A DNA stretch of 10,966 nt from Betaproteobacteria bacterium UBA7395 (GTDB lineage Bacteria; Pseudomonadota; Gammaproteobacteria; Burkholderiales; Rhodocyclaceae), in NCBI GenBank assembly GCA_002470165.1, contig DKNF01000100.1, forward strand, positions 1 through 10,966, given 5' to 3'. Position 1 is the first letter of the stretch. Each line of letters starts with the position of its first letter. The position numbers and the translations under genes are program-made. The notes beneath the pieces were generated by a model, which was given only the letters and a program-made list of their open reading frames with translations, ran no database searches and was not told the origin of the DNA. This document shows positions 1 to 6,452 of this stretch, piece after piece.

Positions 1-350
1 TGTCGAACATGGACATGGTGCTGGCCAAGACCGACCTGGCCATCGCCTCGCGCTACGCCGAACTGGTCGCCGACAGCGAACTGCGCGAGCGCATCTTCAG
101 CCGCATCGTCGGCGAATGGCAGCTGACCCGCCGCCACCTGCTGGCCATCCTCGAACGCGACGATTTCCTCGCCGACAACCCCATGCTCAAGCGCTCGCTG
201 CAACTGCGCGCGCCCTACATGGACCCGCTCAACCACCTCCAGGTCGAGCTCCTCAAGCGCCATCGCGGCGGCGACACCGACGAGCGCGTCGCCCGCGGCA
301 TCCACATCACCATCAACGGCATCGCTGCCGGATTGCGCAACAGCGGTTAA
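1..350 (+). CDS. ppc: Phosphoenolpyruvate carboxylase, C-terminal fragment
   Basis: This is the last 115 or so codons of PEP carboxylase, which adds bicarbonate to PEP to make oxaloacetate and refills the TCA cycle in the cytoplasm. The frame is already open at the left edge (codons for S-N precede the first M at base 9), so the gene starts outside the window. Seen: the family block [16 protein letters not shown], then [19 protein letters not shown], then the terminal [14 protein letters not shown]. By alignment from memory with the E. coli enzyme, the Lys of LAKTDL, the Arg of LQLR and the Asn of the last RNSG correspond to aspartate-binding residues K773, R832 and N881, so feedback inhibition by aspartate is probably kept (inference). 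The last residues are NSG rather than the usual NTG, a conservative change. The stop TAA (348-350) is 12 bases before ppsR. Confidence 0.95.
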   Translation, partial: SNMDMVLAKTDLAIASRYAELVADSELRERIFSRIVGEWQLTRRHLLAILERDDFLADNPMLKRSLQLRAPYMDPLNHLQVELLKRHRGGDTDERVARGIHITINGIAAGLRNSG

Positions 351-353
351 AAT
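325..353 (+). promoter_or_regulatory. Weak candidate sigma-70 promoter for ppsR
   Basis: TAAAAT at 348-353 resembles a -10 box and overlaps the ppc stop codon. Seventeen bases upstream, CTGCCG at 325-330 matches the -35 consensus at only three of six positions. A transcript started from here would begin almost at the ppsR ATG (363), so its leader would be very short. The -10 likeness could be chance, since part of it is the stop codon. This is inference from spacing only. Confidence 0.22.
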
Positions 354-362
354 CGCCAGACC

Positions 363-1181
363 ATGCCCAATCCGATCAAACGCACCGTATTCTTCATCTC
401 CGACGGCACCGGCCTGACCGCCGAAGCCCTCGGCCACAGCCTGCTGACCCAGTTCGAGGACGTCGAGTTCAAGCAGGTCCGCATCCCTTTCCTCGACAGC
501 CTGGAAAAAGCCCAGGACGCCATCGCCCGGATCAACGCCCAGGGCGAGGCCGACGGCATGCGTCCCATCGTGTTCACCACCCTGGTCAACCAGGAACTCG
601 GCGAACTGGTGCATCAGGCCGACGCCTTCTGCCTGTCCTACTTCGAAACCTTCCTCGCCCCGCTCGAGGCCGAACTCGGCCGCAAATCCAGCCACACCGT
701 CGGCCGCTCGCACGGGACCGCTGAAAGCTCGGAATACAAGAAGCGGATCGAGGCCATCAACTACACGCTGGCCCACGACGACGGCATCACCGACCGCGAC
801 CTCGAAGAATCCGACGTCATCCTGGTTGCCGTTTCGCGTTGCGGCAAGACGCCGACCTCGCTCTACCTGGCCATGCAGTTCGGTCTCAAGGCGGCGAATT
901 TCCCGCTGATCCCGGAAGATTTCGACCGGGGTCGCCTGCCCGGCACGCTGGAAAAGCACCGCAGCAAGCTGTTCGGCCTGACCATCCAGCCCGAACGCCT
1001 GCACCAGATCCGCGAGGAACGCCGTGCCGGCAGCAAGTACGCCTCGCTGCCGAACTGCCGCTACGAAATCGCCGAAGCCGAAAAAATGATGCGTCGCGAA
1101 GGCATCCGCTGGCTGGATTCATCGACCAAATCGATTGAGGAAATCTCAGCGACCATCCTGCAGGAACTCAATCTGCGCTGA
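363..1181 (+). CDS. ppsR: PEP synthase regulatory protein (bifunctional Ser/Thr kinase and phosphorylase, DUF299)
   Basis: A 272-residue protein of the kinase-pyrophosphorylase family (formerly DUF299). Family knowledge: it inactivates PEP synthase by ADP-dependent phosphorylation of a Thr and reactivates it by phosphate-dependent dephosphorylation, and so controls pyruvate-to-PEP flux. Seen: N-terminal [19 protein letters not shown] (residues 8-26), [20 protein letters not shown] (114-133), the nucleotide-binding loop [15 protein letters not shown] (156-170) and the C-terminal [10 protein letters not shown] (254-263). The length is normal for the proteobacterial family. The ATG at 363 starts at the family's usual N-terminus. 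There is no clear Shine-Dalgarno sequence in front of it, so translation may depend on ppc termination 12 bases upstream or on a short-leader transcript. PEP synthase itself is not in the window; pairing with ppc instead places it at the PEP-pyruvate-oxaloacetate node. PpsR is preferred over the PPDK-regulating homologue because of the proteobacterial context. Confidence 0.93.
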   Translation: MPNPIKRTVFFISDGTGLTAEALGHSLLTQFEDVEFKQVRIPFLDSLEKAQDAIARINAQGEADGMRPIVFTTLVNQELGELVHQADAFCLSYFETFLAPLEAELGRKSSHTVGRSHGTAESSEYKKRIEAINYTLAHDDGITDRDLEESDVILVAVSRCGKTPTSLYLAMQFGLKAANFPLIPEDFDRGRLPGTLEKHRSKLFGLTIQPERLHQIREERRAGSKYASLPNCRYEIAEAEKMMRREGIRWLDSSTKSIEEISATILQELNLR

Positions 1182-1949
1182 TCAGGCGCGGCGGCGGACC
1201 ATCTCGAACAGGCAGACGGCTGCCGCTGCACCGACATTGAGCGATTCGACCGCACCCGGCATCGGGATGCGCACGCGCAAGCCGGCGGCGGCGATCAGTT
1301 CCGGCCGGACCCCCTGCCCTTCGGCACCGAAGACCCAGGCCAGCGGTCCTTGCCAGTGCGCGGAAAACAGCGGTGTCGAGCCATCCAGGCAGGTGACTGC
1401 CGTCGTCCCGAGATAGGCGGCCATGAACACCGCCAGGTCGGCTTCCTCGTGAATGTCGAGGATGAAATGCGCGCCCTGCCCGGCCCGCAGCACCTTTGGT
1501 GACCAGGCCGAAGCACAACCTGGGGCCAGCAGCACCTGCCGGACGCCGGCAGCTGCGGCAGTGCGCAACAGGCTGCCGAGATTGCCCGGATCCTGAACGC
1601 CGTCGAGCAGGACGGCATCCGCGTCCAGATCGACCGCGCCAGACGCACGGGGCAAATCGACAACGGCGAGCAGGCCGCTGGGCGTATCGACGATGCCCAG
1701 TTCACGCATCAGGCCATCGGTCAGCACGATACAGTCGCGCTCGCCGACATAGGCTGCGATCTCGCCACCGACGAGTGCCGACTCGGCGACCACCAGTTGT
1801 CCGACCGGCGTCCGGTGCGTTTCCCAGGCTTCGACCAGATGCAGGCCGTCGAGCAGCGTCTGCCCAGCCTTGCGCCGCTCGCGACCGGACTCGGCCAGGC
1901 GCTTCAATTGCTTGAAGAAGGCGTTGTCGCGGGACTGGATCAATTTCAC
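1182..1949 (-). CDS. TrmH/SpoU-family RNA 2'-O-ribose methyltransferase
   Basis: A 255-residue SPOUT-class methyltransferase that would transfer a methyl group from S-adenosylmethionine to a ribose 2'-OH of rRNA or tRNA. Seen: an N-terminal substrate-binding region (about residues 5-98, with [18 protein letters not shown] typical of SpoU_sub_bind), then the three knot motifs: [16 protein letters not shown] (116-131, with the conserved Asn and Arg), FGAEGQG (207-213) and [18 protein letters not shown] (228-245). The domain layout resembles RlmB and its relatives, but the exact target nucleotide cannot be assigned from sequence, so no symbol is given. The start is GTG at 1949, inside a four-base GTGA overlap with the rnhB stop and with no good Shine-Dalgarno sequence, which suggests translational coupling. 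It is the last gene of the minus-strand cluster, and its stop codon touches that of ppsR. Confidence 0.9.
   Translation of the reverse strand: MKLIQSRDNAFFKQLKRLAESGRERRKAGQTLLDGLHLVEAWETHRTPVGQLVVAESALVGGEIAAYVGERDCIVLTDGLMRELGIVDTPSGLLAVVDLPRASGAVDLDADAVLLDGVQDPGNLGSLLRTAAAAGVRQVLLAPGCASAWSPKVLRAGQGAHFILDIHEEADLAVFMAAYLGTTAVTCLDGSTPLFSAHWQGPLAWVFGAEGQGVRPELIAAAGLRVRIPMPGAVESLNVGAAAAVCLFEMVRRRA
1946..1949 (-). promoter_or_regulatory. GTGA stop-start overlap between rnhB and the methyltransferase gene
   Basis: On the minus strand GTGA contains the GTG start of the methyltransferase (1949-1947) and the TGA stop of rnhB (1948-1946). No clear ribosome binding site precedes the GTG. Ribosomes finishing rnhB could therefore reinitiate directly, which would tie output of the last gene to rnhB translation (inference). 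Confidence 0.6.
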
Positions 1950-2536
1950 AGCAGCGACAATTGCCGGGCGACCGGACCGAAGCTCTTGCGATGCACGGGC
2001 GAAGCACCATGGGTTTCGAGCGCGGCAAAATGCGCGGCGGTCGGGTAGCCCATGTGCCGGTCGAAGCCGTATTGCGGATAGGTCCGGTGCAATTCCAGCA
2101 TGCCGCTGTCGCGCACGGTCTTGGCCAGGATCGAAGCGGCAGCAATCGAGGCGATCTTGCCGTCGCCCTTGACCACGGCTTCGGCCGGAATGGCCAGTTT
2201 CGGACAGCGGTTGCCATCGACCATTGCCCGCTCGGGGCTGACCTGCAGGCCGGCGACGGCGCGGGTCATGGCAAGCATGGTGGCGTGCAGGATGTTCAGC
2301 GTATCGATTTCCTCGACACTGGCTTCAGCCACACACCAGGCCAGCGCCTTTTCCCGGATGTCGACGGCCAGGGCAGCACGCTTCTTTTCCGAGAGCTTCT
2401 TGGAGTCGTTGAGGCCGTCGATCGGCCGACTCAGGTCAAGGATCACTGCCGCTGCGACGACCGGGCCGGCCAGCGGCCCCCGCCCGGCCTCGTCGATGCC
2501 GCAGACCAGGCCCTCGGGGACGATCAGCGCAGGCAT
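1946..2536 (-). CDS. rnhB: Ribonuclease HII
   Basis: A 196-residue type 2 RNase H. It nicks the RNA strand of RNA-DNA hybrids and starts removal of single ribonucleotides misincorporated in DNA. Seen: the diagnostic [20 protein letters not shown] (13-32), which carries the first two acidic metal ligands (D15, E16) and the GRG loop (18-20) that contacts the RNA-DNA junction; [12 protein letters not shown] (42-53); MVDGN with D107; KGDGK with D125; then [13 protein letters not shown] and the C-terminal [12 protein letters not shown]. All four catalytic acids are present and the length is normal. The ATG at 2536 lies 13 bases inside the end of lpxB; AGGG and GGTGAT upstream are only fair ribosome-binding matches. 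The position next to lpxB is the conserved proteobacterial arrangement. Confidence 0.97.
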   Translation of the reverse strand: MPALIVPEGLVCGIDEAGRGPLAGPVVAAAVILDLSRPIDGLNDSKKLSEKKRAALAVDIREKALAWCVAEASVEEIDTLNILHATMLAMTRAVAGLQVSPERAMVDGNRCPKLAIPAEAVVKGDGKIASIAAASILAKTVRDSGMLELHRTYPQYGFDRHMGYPTAAHFAALETHGASPVHRKSFGPVARQLSLL

Positions 2537-3672
2537 TCGATCACCGCCCTGGCGGCCTTTTCGGCAGTATTCTGGCGCAACTGCAGATGCAGGTCGGTGA
2601 ACGCCGCTTCGATCGCCGCTGCGTTTTCCTTGTCCTCGTACAGTTTGACCAGCGCCTCGGCGAGATTCTCCGGCGTCGCCTCGTCCTGCAGGATTTCCGG
2701 CACCACGAAACGGCCGCAGAGGACGTTGGGCAGGCCCACGTAAGGCAGGTAGGCCATACGCTTCATCAACCAGTACGAGAATTTGGCGATTTTGTAGGTG
2801 ATCACCATCGGCCGCTTGACCAACGCGGCCTCCAGCGTCGCCGTACCGCTGGCGATCAACGCCACGTCGGCCGCCCCGACGGCATCTTGGGCATGGCCGA
2901 AAAGCAGTCGGAACGGGATGTCGGCCGCGTGCTGCCGATAGATCGCGGCCTCGAACTGCAGGCGCGTCTCGCGCGTGGCCAGGGGCACGACAAACACTGC
3001 CTCAGGTTGGTAACGCTCGCGGATCAACTTGGCGGTCTGGACGAACAAATCGCCCATGGTTTCAAGTTCGCCGCGGCGACTGCCCGGCAACAGCGCGAAG
3101 GTCGGATAATCGCGCGGCAAGGCCAGCTTTTCACGCACTTCCTGACGGCTGGTCTTGAGCGGGATGATGTCAGCCAGCGGATGTCCGACATAGCTGACCG
3201 GAATACCGGCCTTCTGATACAGCGGCGGTTCCATCGGAAACAGGGCCAGCACGCGCTTGACGGCCCGCCCGATCTTCTTGATCCGCCCGCCGCGCCAGGC
3301 CCAGATCGACGGGCTGACATAATGCACGGTCGGCACGCCGGCCTGCTTCAGCGCGGTCTCGAGGCCGAGGTTGAAATCCGGGGCATCGATACCGATGAAG
3401 ATGTCCGGGCGCAGGTCAAGCAGGCGCTTCTTCAACTGGCGACGAATGCCGGAAATTTCCCGGTAATGCTTGAGCGCATCCCAGTAGCCCATGACCGACA
3501 GCTTGCCCATCGGCCACCAGCAATCCATGCCCTGCGCCTGCATGCGCGGCCCGCCGATGCCGTAGAAAACGGCACCGGGAAGCTGCTGCTTCAGGGCGGC
3601 GATCAGATGACCGCCCAGCAGGTCGCCGGAGGCTTCGCCCGCCACCAGGGCTATACGAACGGCAGCCGTCAT
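2524..3672 (-). CDS. lpxB: Lipid-A-disaccharide synthase
   Basis: A 382-residue GT19 glycosyltransferase acting at the inner face of the cytoplasmic membrane. It joins UDP-2,3-diacylglucosamine to 2,3-diacylglucosamine 1-phosphate (lipid X) to give the tetraacyl lipid A disaccharide with release of UDP. Seen: [19 protein letters not shown] (10-28), [14 protein letters not shown] (37-50), [12 protein letters not shown] (94-105, D96 being the position matching the catalytic Asp of the family), [16 protein letters not shown] (119-134), YVGHPLAD (161-168) and LPGSRRGE (195-202). The sequence is full length and uninterrupted. The ATG at 3672 lies one base after the lpxA TGA and has no strong Shine-Dalgarno sequence, so coupling to lpxA is likely. 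The 3' end overlaps rnhB by 13 bases. The lpxA-lpxB-rnhB order is as in E. coli. Confidence 0.98.
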   Translation of the reverse strand: MTAAVRIALVAGEASGDLLGGHLIAALKQQLPGAVFYGIGGPRMQAQGMDCWWPMGKLSVMGYWDALKHYREISGIRRQLKKRLLDLRPDIFIGIDAPDFNLGLETALKQAGVPTVHYVSPSIWAWRGGRIKKIGRAVKRVLALFPMEPPLYQKAGIPVSYVGHPLADIIPLKTSRQEVREKLALPRDYPTFALLPGSRRGELETMGDLFVQTAKLIRERYQPEAVFVVPLATRETRLQFEAAIYRQHAADIPFRLLFGHAQDAVGAADVALIASGTATLEAALVKRPMVITYKIAKFSYWLMKRMAYLPYVGLPNVLCGRFVVPEILQDEATPENLAEALVKLYEDKENAAAIEAAFTDLHLQLRQNTAEKAARAVIECLR

Positions 3673-3673
3673 G

Positions 3674-4444
3674 TCAGCGAATGATGCCCCGCTTGGAAAC
3701 CGCCAGGAAATCGACGAAGCGCTGGATGTCCGGCTGGGTCTTGGCTTCTTCGGTCAGCTTGGCACGAGCTTCCTCAAGCAGTAGACCGGACTTGTAGATG
3801 GTCCGGTAAGCCCGCTTGAGCGCGGTGATGCCATCCGGCGTGAACCCGCGCCGCTTCAGGCCCTCGACATTGATGCCATAGGGTTGGGCGGTATTGCCGG
3901 CAGCCATCAGGTAAGGCGGTACATCCTGCAGAATCACGGTGCTGACCGCGGTCATCACATGAGCGCCAATCCGGCAGAACTGATGAACCCCGGTGAAACC
4001 ACCGAGGATGGCCCAGTCGTCAACGACCACATGGCCGGCCAGCGAAGCATTGTTGGCGAAAGTGCACTTGTTGCCGACCTGGCAGTCATGGGCGATATGC
4101 ACATAGGCCATGATCCAGTTGTCGTCGCCGATGCGGGTCACACCGGCGTCCTGCACCGTACCGAGGTTGAAGGTACAGAATTCGCGGATGGTGTTGCGGT
4201 CACCGATTTCCAGCCGGGTCGGCTCGCCGGCGTATTTCTTGTCCTGCGGCTCTTCACCGAGCGAACAGAACTGGAAGATGCGGTTGTCGCGGCCGATCCG
4301 GGTATGCCCGGTAATCACCACGTGCGGGCCGATGACGGTGTTGTCACCGATCTCGACATTTGGCCCGATGATCGAATAGGCACCAATTTCGACATTGGTC
4401 CCCAGCTTGGCGCCGGGATCAACGATGGCGGTCGGATGAATCAT
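3674..4444 (-). CDS. lpxA: UDP-N-acetylglucosamine O-acyltransferase
   Basis: A 256-residue cytoplasmic enzyme that moves a 3-hydroxyacyl chain from ACP to the 3-OH of UDP-GlcNAc, the first reaction of lipid A synthesis. Seen: a left-handed beta-helix built of hexapeptide repeats (about residues 1-185, for example VEIGDN, TRIGRD, LEIGDR, CQVGNK) and an alpha-helical C-terminus with GLKRRGF (195-201). [12 protein letters not shown] places the catalytic His at H119 (E. coli H125); H116, H138 and H154 match other conserved histidines. The protein starts six residues later than E. coli LpxA. At the position that aligns without gaps to the E. coli acyl-chain ruler G173, this protein has V167. In addition TFNLGT replaces E. 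coli TIHRGT. The ATG at 4444 is one base after the fabZ stop and lpxB follows after one base, so the three genes are surely co-transcribed. Confidence 0.98.
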   Translation of the reverse strand: MIHPTAIVDPGAKLGTNVEIGAYSIIGPNVEIGDNTVIGPHVVITGHTRIGRDNRIFQFCSLGEEPQDKKYAGEPTRLEIGDRNTIREFCTFNLGTVQDAGVTRIGDDNWIMAYVHIAHDCQVGNKCTFANNASLAGHVVVDDWAILGGFTGVHQFCRIGAHVMTAVSTVILQDVPPYLMAAGNTAQPYGINVEGLKRRGFTPDGITALKRAYRTIYKSGLLLEEARAKLTEEAKTQPDIQRFVDFLAVSKRGIIR

Positions 4445-4445
4445 C

Positions 4446-4880
4446 TTACAGGTCCCGCTTGGCGCACATCAGCTTGGCCGAGGCGGCCAGCTGACCATCG
4501 ACCTTGGCTTCGGCCGAGTACTTCCAGATGCCGCGCATCTGACGCTCGATGGTGACGTGCAGGTCAAGACGATCACCCGGCATGACCGGGCGCTTGAAGC
4601 GGGCTTCGTCGATGCCGGCGAAATAGAACACGGTATCCGGCGACGGCTTTTCTTCCATGGTCTTGAATGACAGGATGCCGGCCGCCTGGGCCAGGGCTTC
4701 CATGATCAGCACGCCGGGCATCACCGGGTGATGGGGAAAGTGACCGATGAAGAAGGGTTCGTTGATGGTGACGTTCTTGTAGGCGTGAATGCGCTCACCC
4801 GGAATCACCTCGACGACACGGTCGACCAGCAGAAAGGGGTAGCGATGCGGCAGGTGCTCAAGAATCTCATGAATATCCAT
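4446..4880 (-). CDS. fabZ: 3-hydroxyacyl-[acyl-carrier-protein] dehydratase
   Basis: A 144-residue hot-dog-fold dehydratase that removes water from 3-hydroxyacyl-ACP to form trans-2-enoyl-ACP in fatty acid elongation. It competes with LpxA and LpxD for the same 3-hydroxyacyl-ACP pool, which explains its place between them. Seen: [16 protein letters not shown] (10-25), then [20 protein letters not shown] (46-65), which carries the catalytic His (H47) and Glu (E61), and later [15 protein letters not shown]. Length is normal, and the motif set distinguishes it from FabA, which is longer. The ATG at 4880 has a clear ribosome binding site eight bases upstream, located inside the end of lpxD. The stop is separated by a single base from the lpxA ATG. 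Confidence 0.98.
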   Translation of the reverse strand: MDIHEILEHLPHRYPFLLVDRVVEVIPGERIHAYKNVTINEPFFIGHFPHHPVMPGVLIMEALAQAAGILSFKTMEEKPSPDTVFYFAGIDEARFKRPVMPGDRLDLHVTIERQMRGIWKYSAEAKVDGQLAASAKLMCAKRDL

Positions 4881-4884
4881 TTAA

Positions 4885-5934
4885 TCAGTCCCTTATTTCA
4901 ATTTCTTTAAGTTTTTTCTCAAGTTCTGAAACACGATCTGCCAACTTCCCCAGGCGACGGATATGCGCAGCATTGTGCACCCAGTCGTCATGGCTATCGA
5001 GCGGGAAGACCCCGGTAAACCGCTGCCCCGGTTCGGTGATGCTCTTCATCACCAGCGAACCGGCGGAAATGGTCGTTCCCTCGGCCAGGGAAAGATGTCC
5101 GGTGACCATGCCGGCCCCGCCAACCACGCAATGCTCGCCCATGGTCACACTGCCGGCGACACCGACACAACCGGCGAGCACACTGTTCGGCCCGATTCGG
5201 CAATTATGGGCAATCTGCACCAGATTATCGATCTTGCAGCCATCGCCGATCAGCGTATCTTCCAGTGCCCCCCGGTCGATGGTGGTGTTGGCACCGATTT
5301 CGACGTCGTGACCGATGCGCACAACACCGATCTGGGGAATCTTGACCCAGGATTTGCCCTCCGGGGCAAATCCGAAGCCATCGGCACCGATCACGGCACC
5401 GGAATGAACGATCACGCGCTCGCCAAGTTCGCAGCCATGATAGACGGTGACGTTCGGGTAAAGCATGCTGCCGGCACCGATACGCACGCCATCGCCGATC
5501 ACGCAACCGGCATGGATGACGACATTGTCGCCGAGCTCGACGTCGCGGCCAATGCAAACCTGCGAACCAATGGAAACGCTCTCCGGCACGACGGAATCGA
5601 CAACAGCGCTCGGATGGACACCGCAGAACCCGGCCTGCGCCGGATTCAACAGACTGGCGACCCGTGCGTAATAGGCATAAGGATTGGCGGTAACGATGCA
5701 CGCACCGGCGTATCCCGCCGCATCGGCTGGCGACAGCAGCACCGCAGCCGCCCGGGTCGTCTGCAACTGGCCGCGGTACTTGCGATTGGCGAGAAAGGCG
5801 ATCTCGCCCTCGCCCGCCGCTGCCAACGTCGACACCTGGAAAATGCGAATATCGCCGTCCCCAAGCACATCGCCGCCCAGCTGGGCGGCGATCTCGGCAA
5901 GCGTGAAGGAAATGACCTTCGCGGATTGCTGCAT
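4885..5934 (-). CDS. lpxD: UDP-3-O-(3-hydroxyacyl)glucosamine N-acyltransferase
   Basis: A 349-residue cytoplasmic acyltransferase that adds the second 3-hydroxyacyl chain, on the 2-amino group, giving UDP-2,3-diacylglucosamine, the third step of lipid A synthesis. Seen: an N-terminal uridine-binding domain (about 1-100, with GEIAFLANRKY), a long hexapeptide-repeat beta-helix (about 105-300, for example VSIGSQ, VELGDN, VEIGAN), and a charged C-terminal helix ending LEKKLKEIEIRD. IGADGFGFAPEG and NLVQIAHNCRIG are family signatures; the His of QIAHN (H243) matches catalytic H239 of E. coli. I chose the ATG at 5934, which shares a base with the skp stop in TGATG; an in-frame GTG at 5937, directly before it, would add one residue. 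The last 40 or so bases are AT-rich, unlike the rest, and include the fabZ ribosome binding site. Confidence 0.97.
   Translation of the reverse strand: MQQSAKVISFTLAEIAAQLGGDVLGDGDIRIFQVSTLAAAGEGEIAFLANRKYRGQLQTTRAAAVLLSPADAAGYAGACIVTANPYAYYARVASLLNPAQAGFCGVHPSAVVDSVVPESVSIGSQVCIGRDVELGDNVVIHAGCVIGDGVRIGAGSMLYPNVTVYHGCELGERVIVHSGAVIGADGFGFAPEGKSWVKIPQIGVVRIGHDVEIGANTTIDRGALEDTLIGDGCKIDNLVQIAHNCRIGPNSVLAGCVGVAGSVTMGEHCVVGGAGMVTGHLSLAEGTTISAGSLVMKSITEPGQRFTGVFPLDSHDDWVHNAAHIRRLGKLADRVSELEKKLKEIEIRD
4889..4894 (-). promoter_or_regulatory. Ribosome binding site of fabZ, inside the lpxD 3' end
   Basis: On the minus strand AAGGGA lies eight bases before the fabZ ATG. It is encoded by the last sense codons of lpxD, and the lpxD TGA (4887-4885) sits between it and the ATG. 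Of the clean lpx-operon junctions this is the one with an independent, well-spaced Shine-Dalgarno sequence, so fabZ may be translated more independently than lpxA or lpxB. Confidence 0.65.
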
Positions 5935-5936
5935 CA
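5932..5936 (-). promoter_or_regulatory. TGATG reinitiation junction between skp and lpxD
   Basis: On the minus strand TGATG fuses the skp stop TGA (5936-5934) and the lpxD start ATG (5934-5932). This is the classic termination-reinitiation arrangement. An in-frame GTG (5937-5935) overlaps as an alternative start. There is no strong Shine-Dalgarno sequence just upstream, so lpxD translation probably depends on ribosomes finishing skp (inference). Confidence 0.55.
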
Positions 5937-6440
5937 CTTACCGTCGGACAGCGCCTTGATGACGCGCTCGGTGATGTCCAGGCGCGGACTAACCCAGACC
6001 ACGTCCTGCAGGATCAGGTCGAACTTGTCCGATTCCGCGATCTGCTTGATGGCACGGTTGGCCTTCTCGATCACCGCCGCATTTTCCTCGTTCTGGCGCA
6101 GGTTCAGGTCTTCGCGGAACTCACGCTGACGGCGCTGGAATTCACGCGACAGGTCGCCAAATTCCTTTTCCTTGGAACGACGCTCGGACTCGGCCATCGT
6201 CACGGCATTTTTTTCCAGGCTTTCCTGCAGGCCCTGCAATTGCTTGGCCATGCGCTGAAGTTCCTGATCGCGACGGGAAAACTCGGTTTCCAGCTTTTTC
6301 GCGGCACGCTGTGCCGCCGGTGCATCGCGGAAAATGCGCTGCGTATCGACATAACCAACCTTCAGTTCGGCCGCACTGACCGCCGTCAGACTCATAGCGG
6401 ACATCAAGGAGGCGAGAAGGAGAGTTTTTGCTTTCAACAT
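5934..6440 (-). CDS. skp: Skp/OmpH-family periplasmic chaperone
   Basis: A 168-residue periplasmic holdase that, as a trimer in the known family, encloses unfolded outer-membrane proteins after Sec export and carries them toward the BAM complex. Seen: a signal peptide (K residues at 3 and 5, hydrophobic LLLASLMSAMSLTAVSA, likely cleavage after VSA at 23 or the next Ala), then KVGYVDTQRIF (27-37), the start of the conserved Skp core, a long charged stretch (about 43-135) rich in E, K, R and Q that fits the coiled-coil tentacles, and a short C-terminal DLILQDVVWVSPRLDITERV strand region closing the body domain. The length is usual. It lies between bamA and lpxD as in E. coli. The ATG at 6440 has AGGAG four bases upstream. 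It also goes by ompH in annotation. Confidence 0.94.
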   Translation of the reverse strand: MLKAKTLLLASLMSAMSLTAVSAAELKVGYVDTQRIFRDAPAAQRAAKKLETEFSRRDQELQRMAKQLQGLQESLEKNAVTMAESERRSKEKEFGDLSREFQRRQREFREDLNLRQNEENAAVIEKANRAIKQIAESDKFDLILQDVVWVSPRLDITERVIKALSDGK

Positions 6441-6444
6441 GAGA

Positions 6445-6449
6445 CTCCT
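6445..6449 (-). promoter_or_regulatory. Ribosome binding site of skp
   Basis: AGGAG on the minus strand, four bases before the skp ATG at 6440, lies in the 12-base gap after the bamA TAA. This is one of the two longest gaps in the window and holds a strong Shine-Dalgarno core with rather short spacing. Confidence 0.65.
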
Positions 6450-6452
6450 GAA

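Noticed and set aside
116..724. A 202-codon plus-strand frame across the ppc-ppsR junction.
   Set aside because: It is a Pro/Arg/His-rich out-of-frame reading of two real genes, typical of shifted frames in GC-rich DNA.
1211..1224. A hairpin GGCAG-ACGG-CTGCC just past the ppsR stop, a possible terminator.
   Set aside because: The stem is only five base pairs, there is no T-run after it, and it lies in conserved methyltransferase coding sequence.
2587..3684. A 365-codon plus-strand frame opposite lpxB.
   Set aside because: LpxB motifs on the minus strand are complete; the antisense product has no recognisable features.
3688..4462. The 9-mer CCAAGCGGG (minus strand) near the ends of both fabZ (4454-4462) and lpxA (3688-3696), as a possible shared junction signal.
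   Set aside because: Both copies encode Lys-Arg near each C-terminus, their distances to the next start differ, and a third copy is not present at other junctions. Chance is likelier.
4963..6129. A 388-codon plus-strand frame opposite lpxD and skp.
   Set aside because: It mirrors the hexapeptide repeats of LpxD (repeated GTD, ADH and DDD-like patterns), which is what an antisense reading of a beta-helix gene gives.
6258..6264. A perfect minus-strand GGAACTT, resembling a sigma-E -35 element, inside skp upstream of lpxD.
   Set aside because: No sigma-E-like -10 (TCTGA or TCAAA) occurs 15-17 bases downstream, and the bases simply encode Glu-Leu in the coiled coil.
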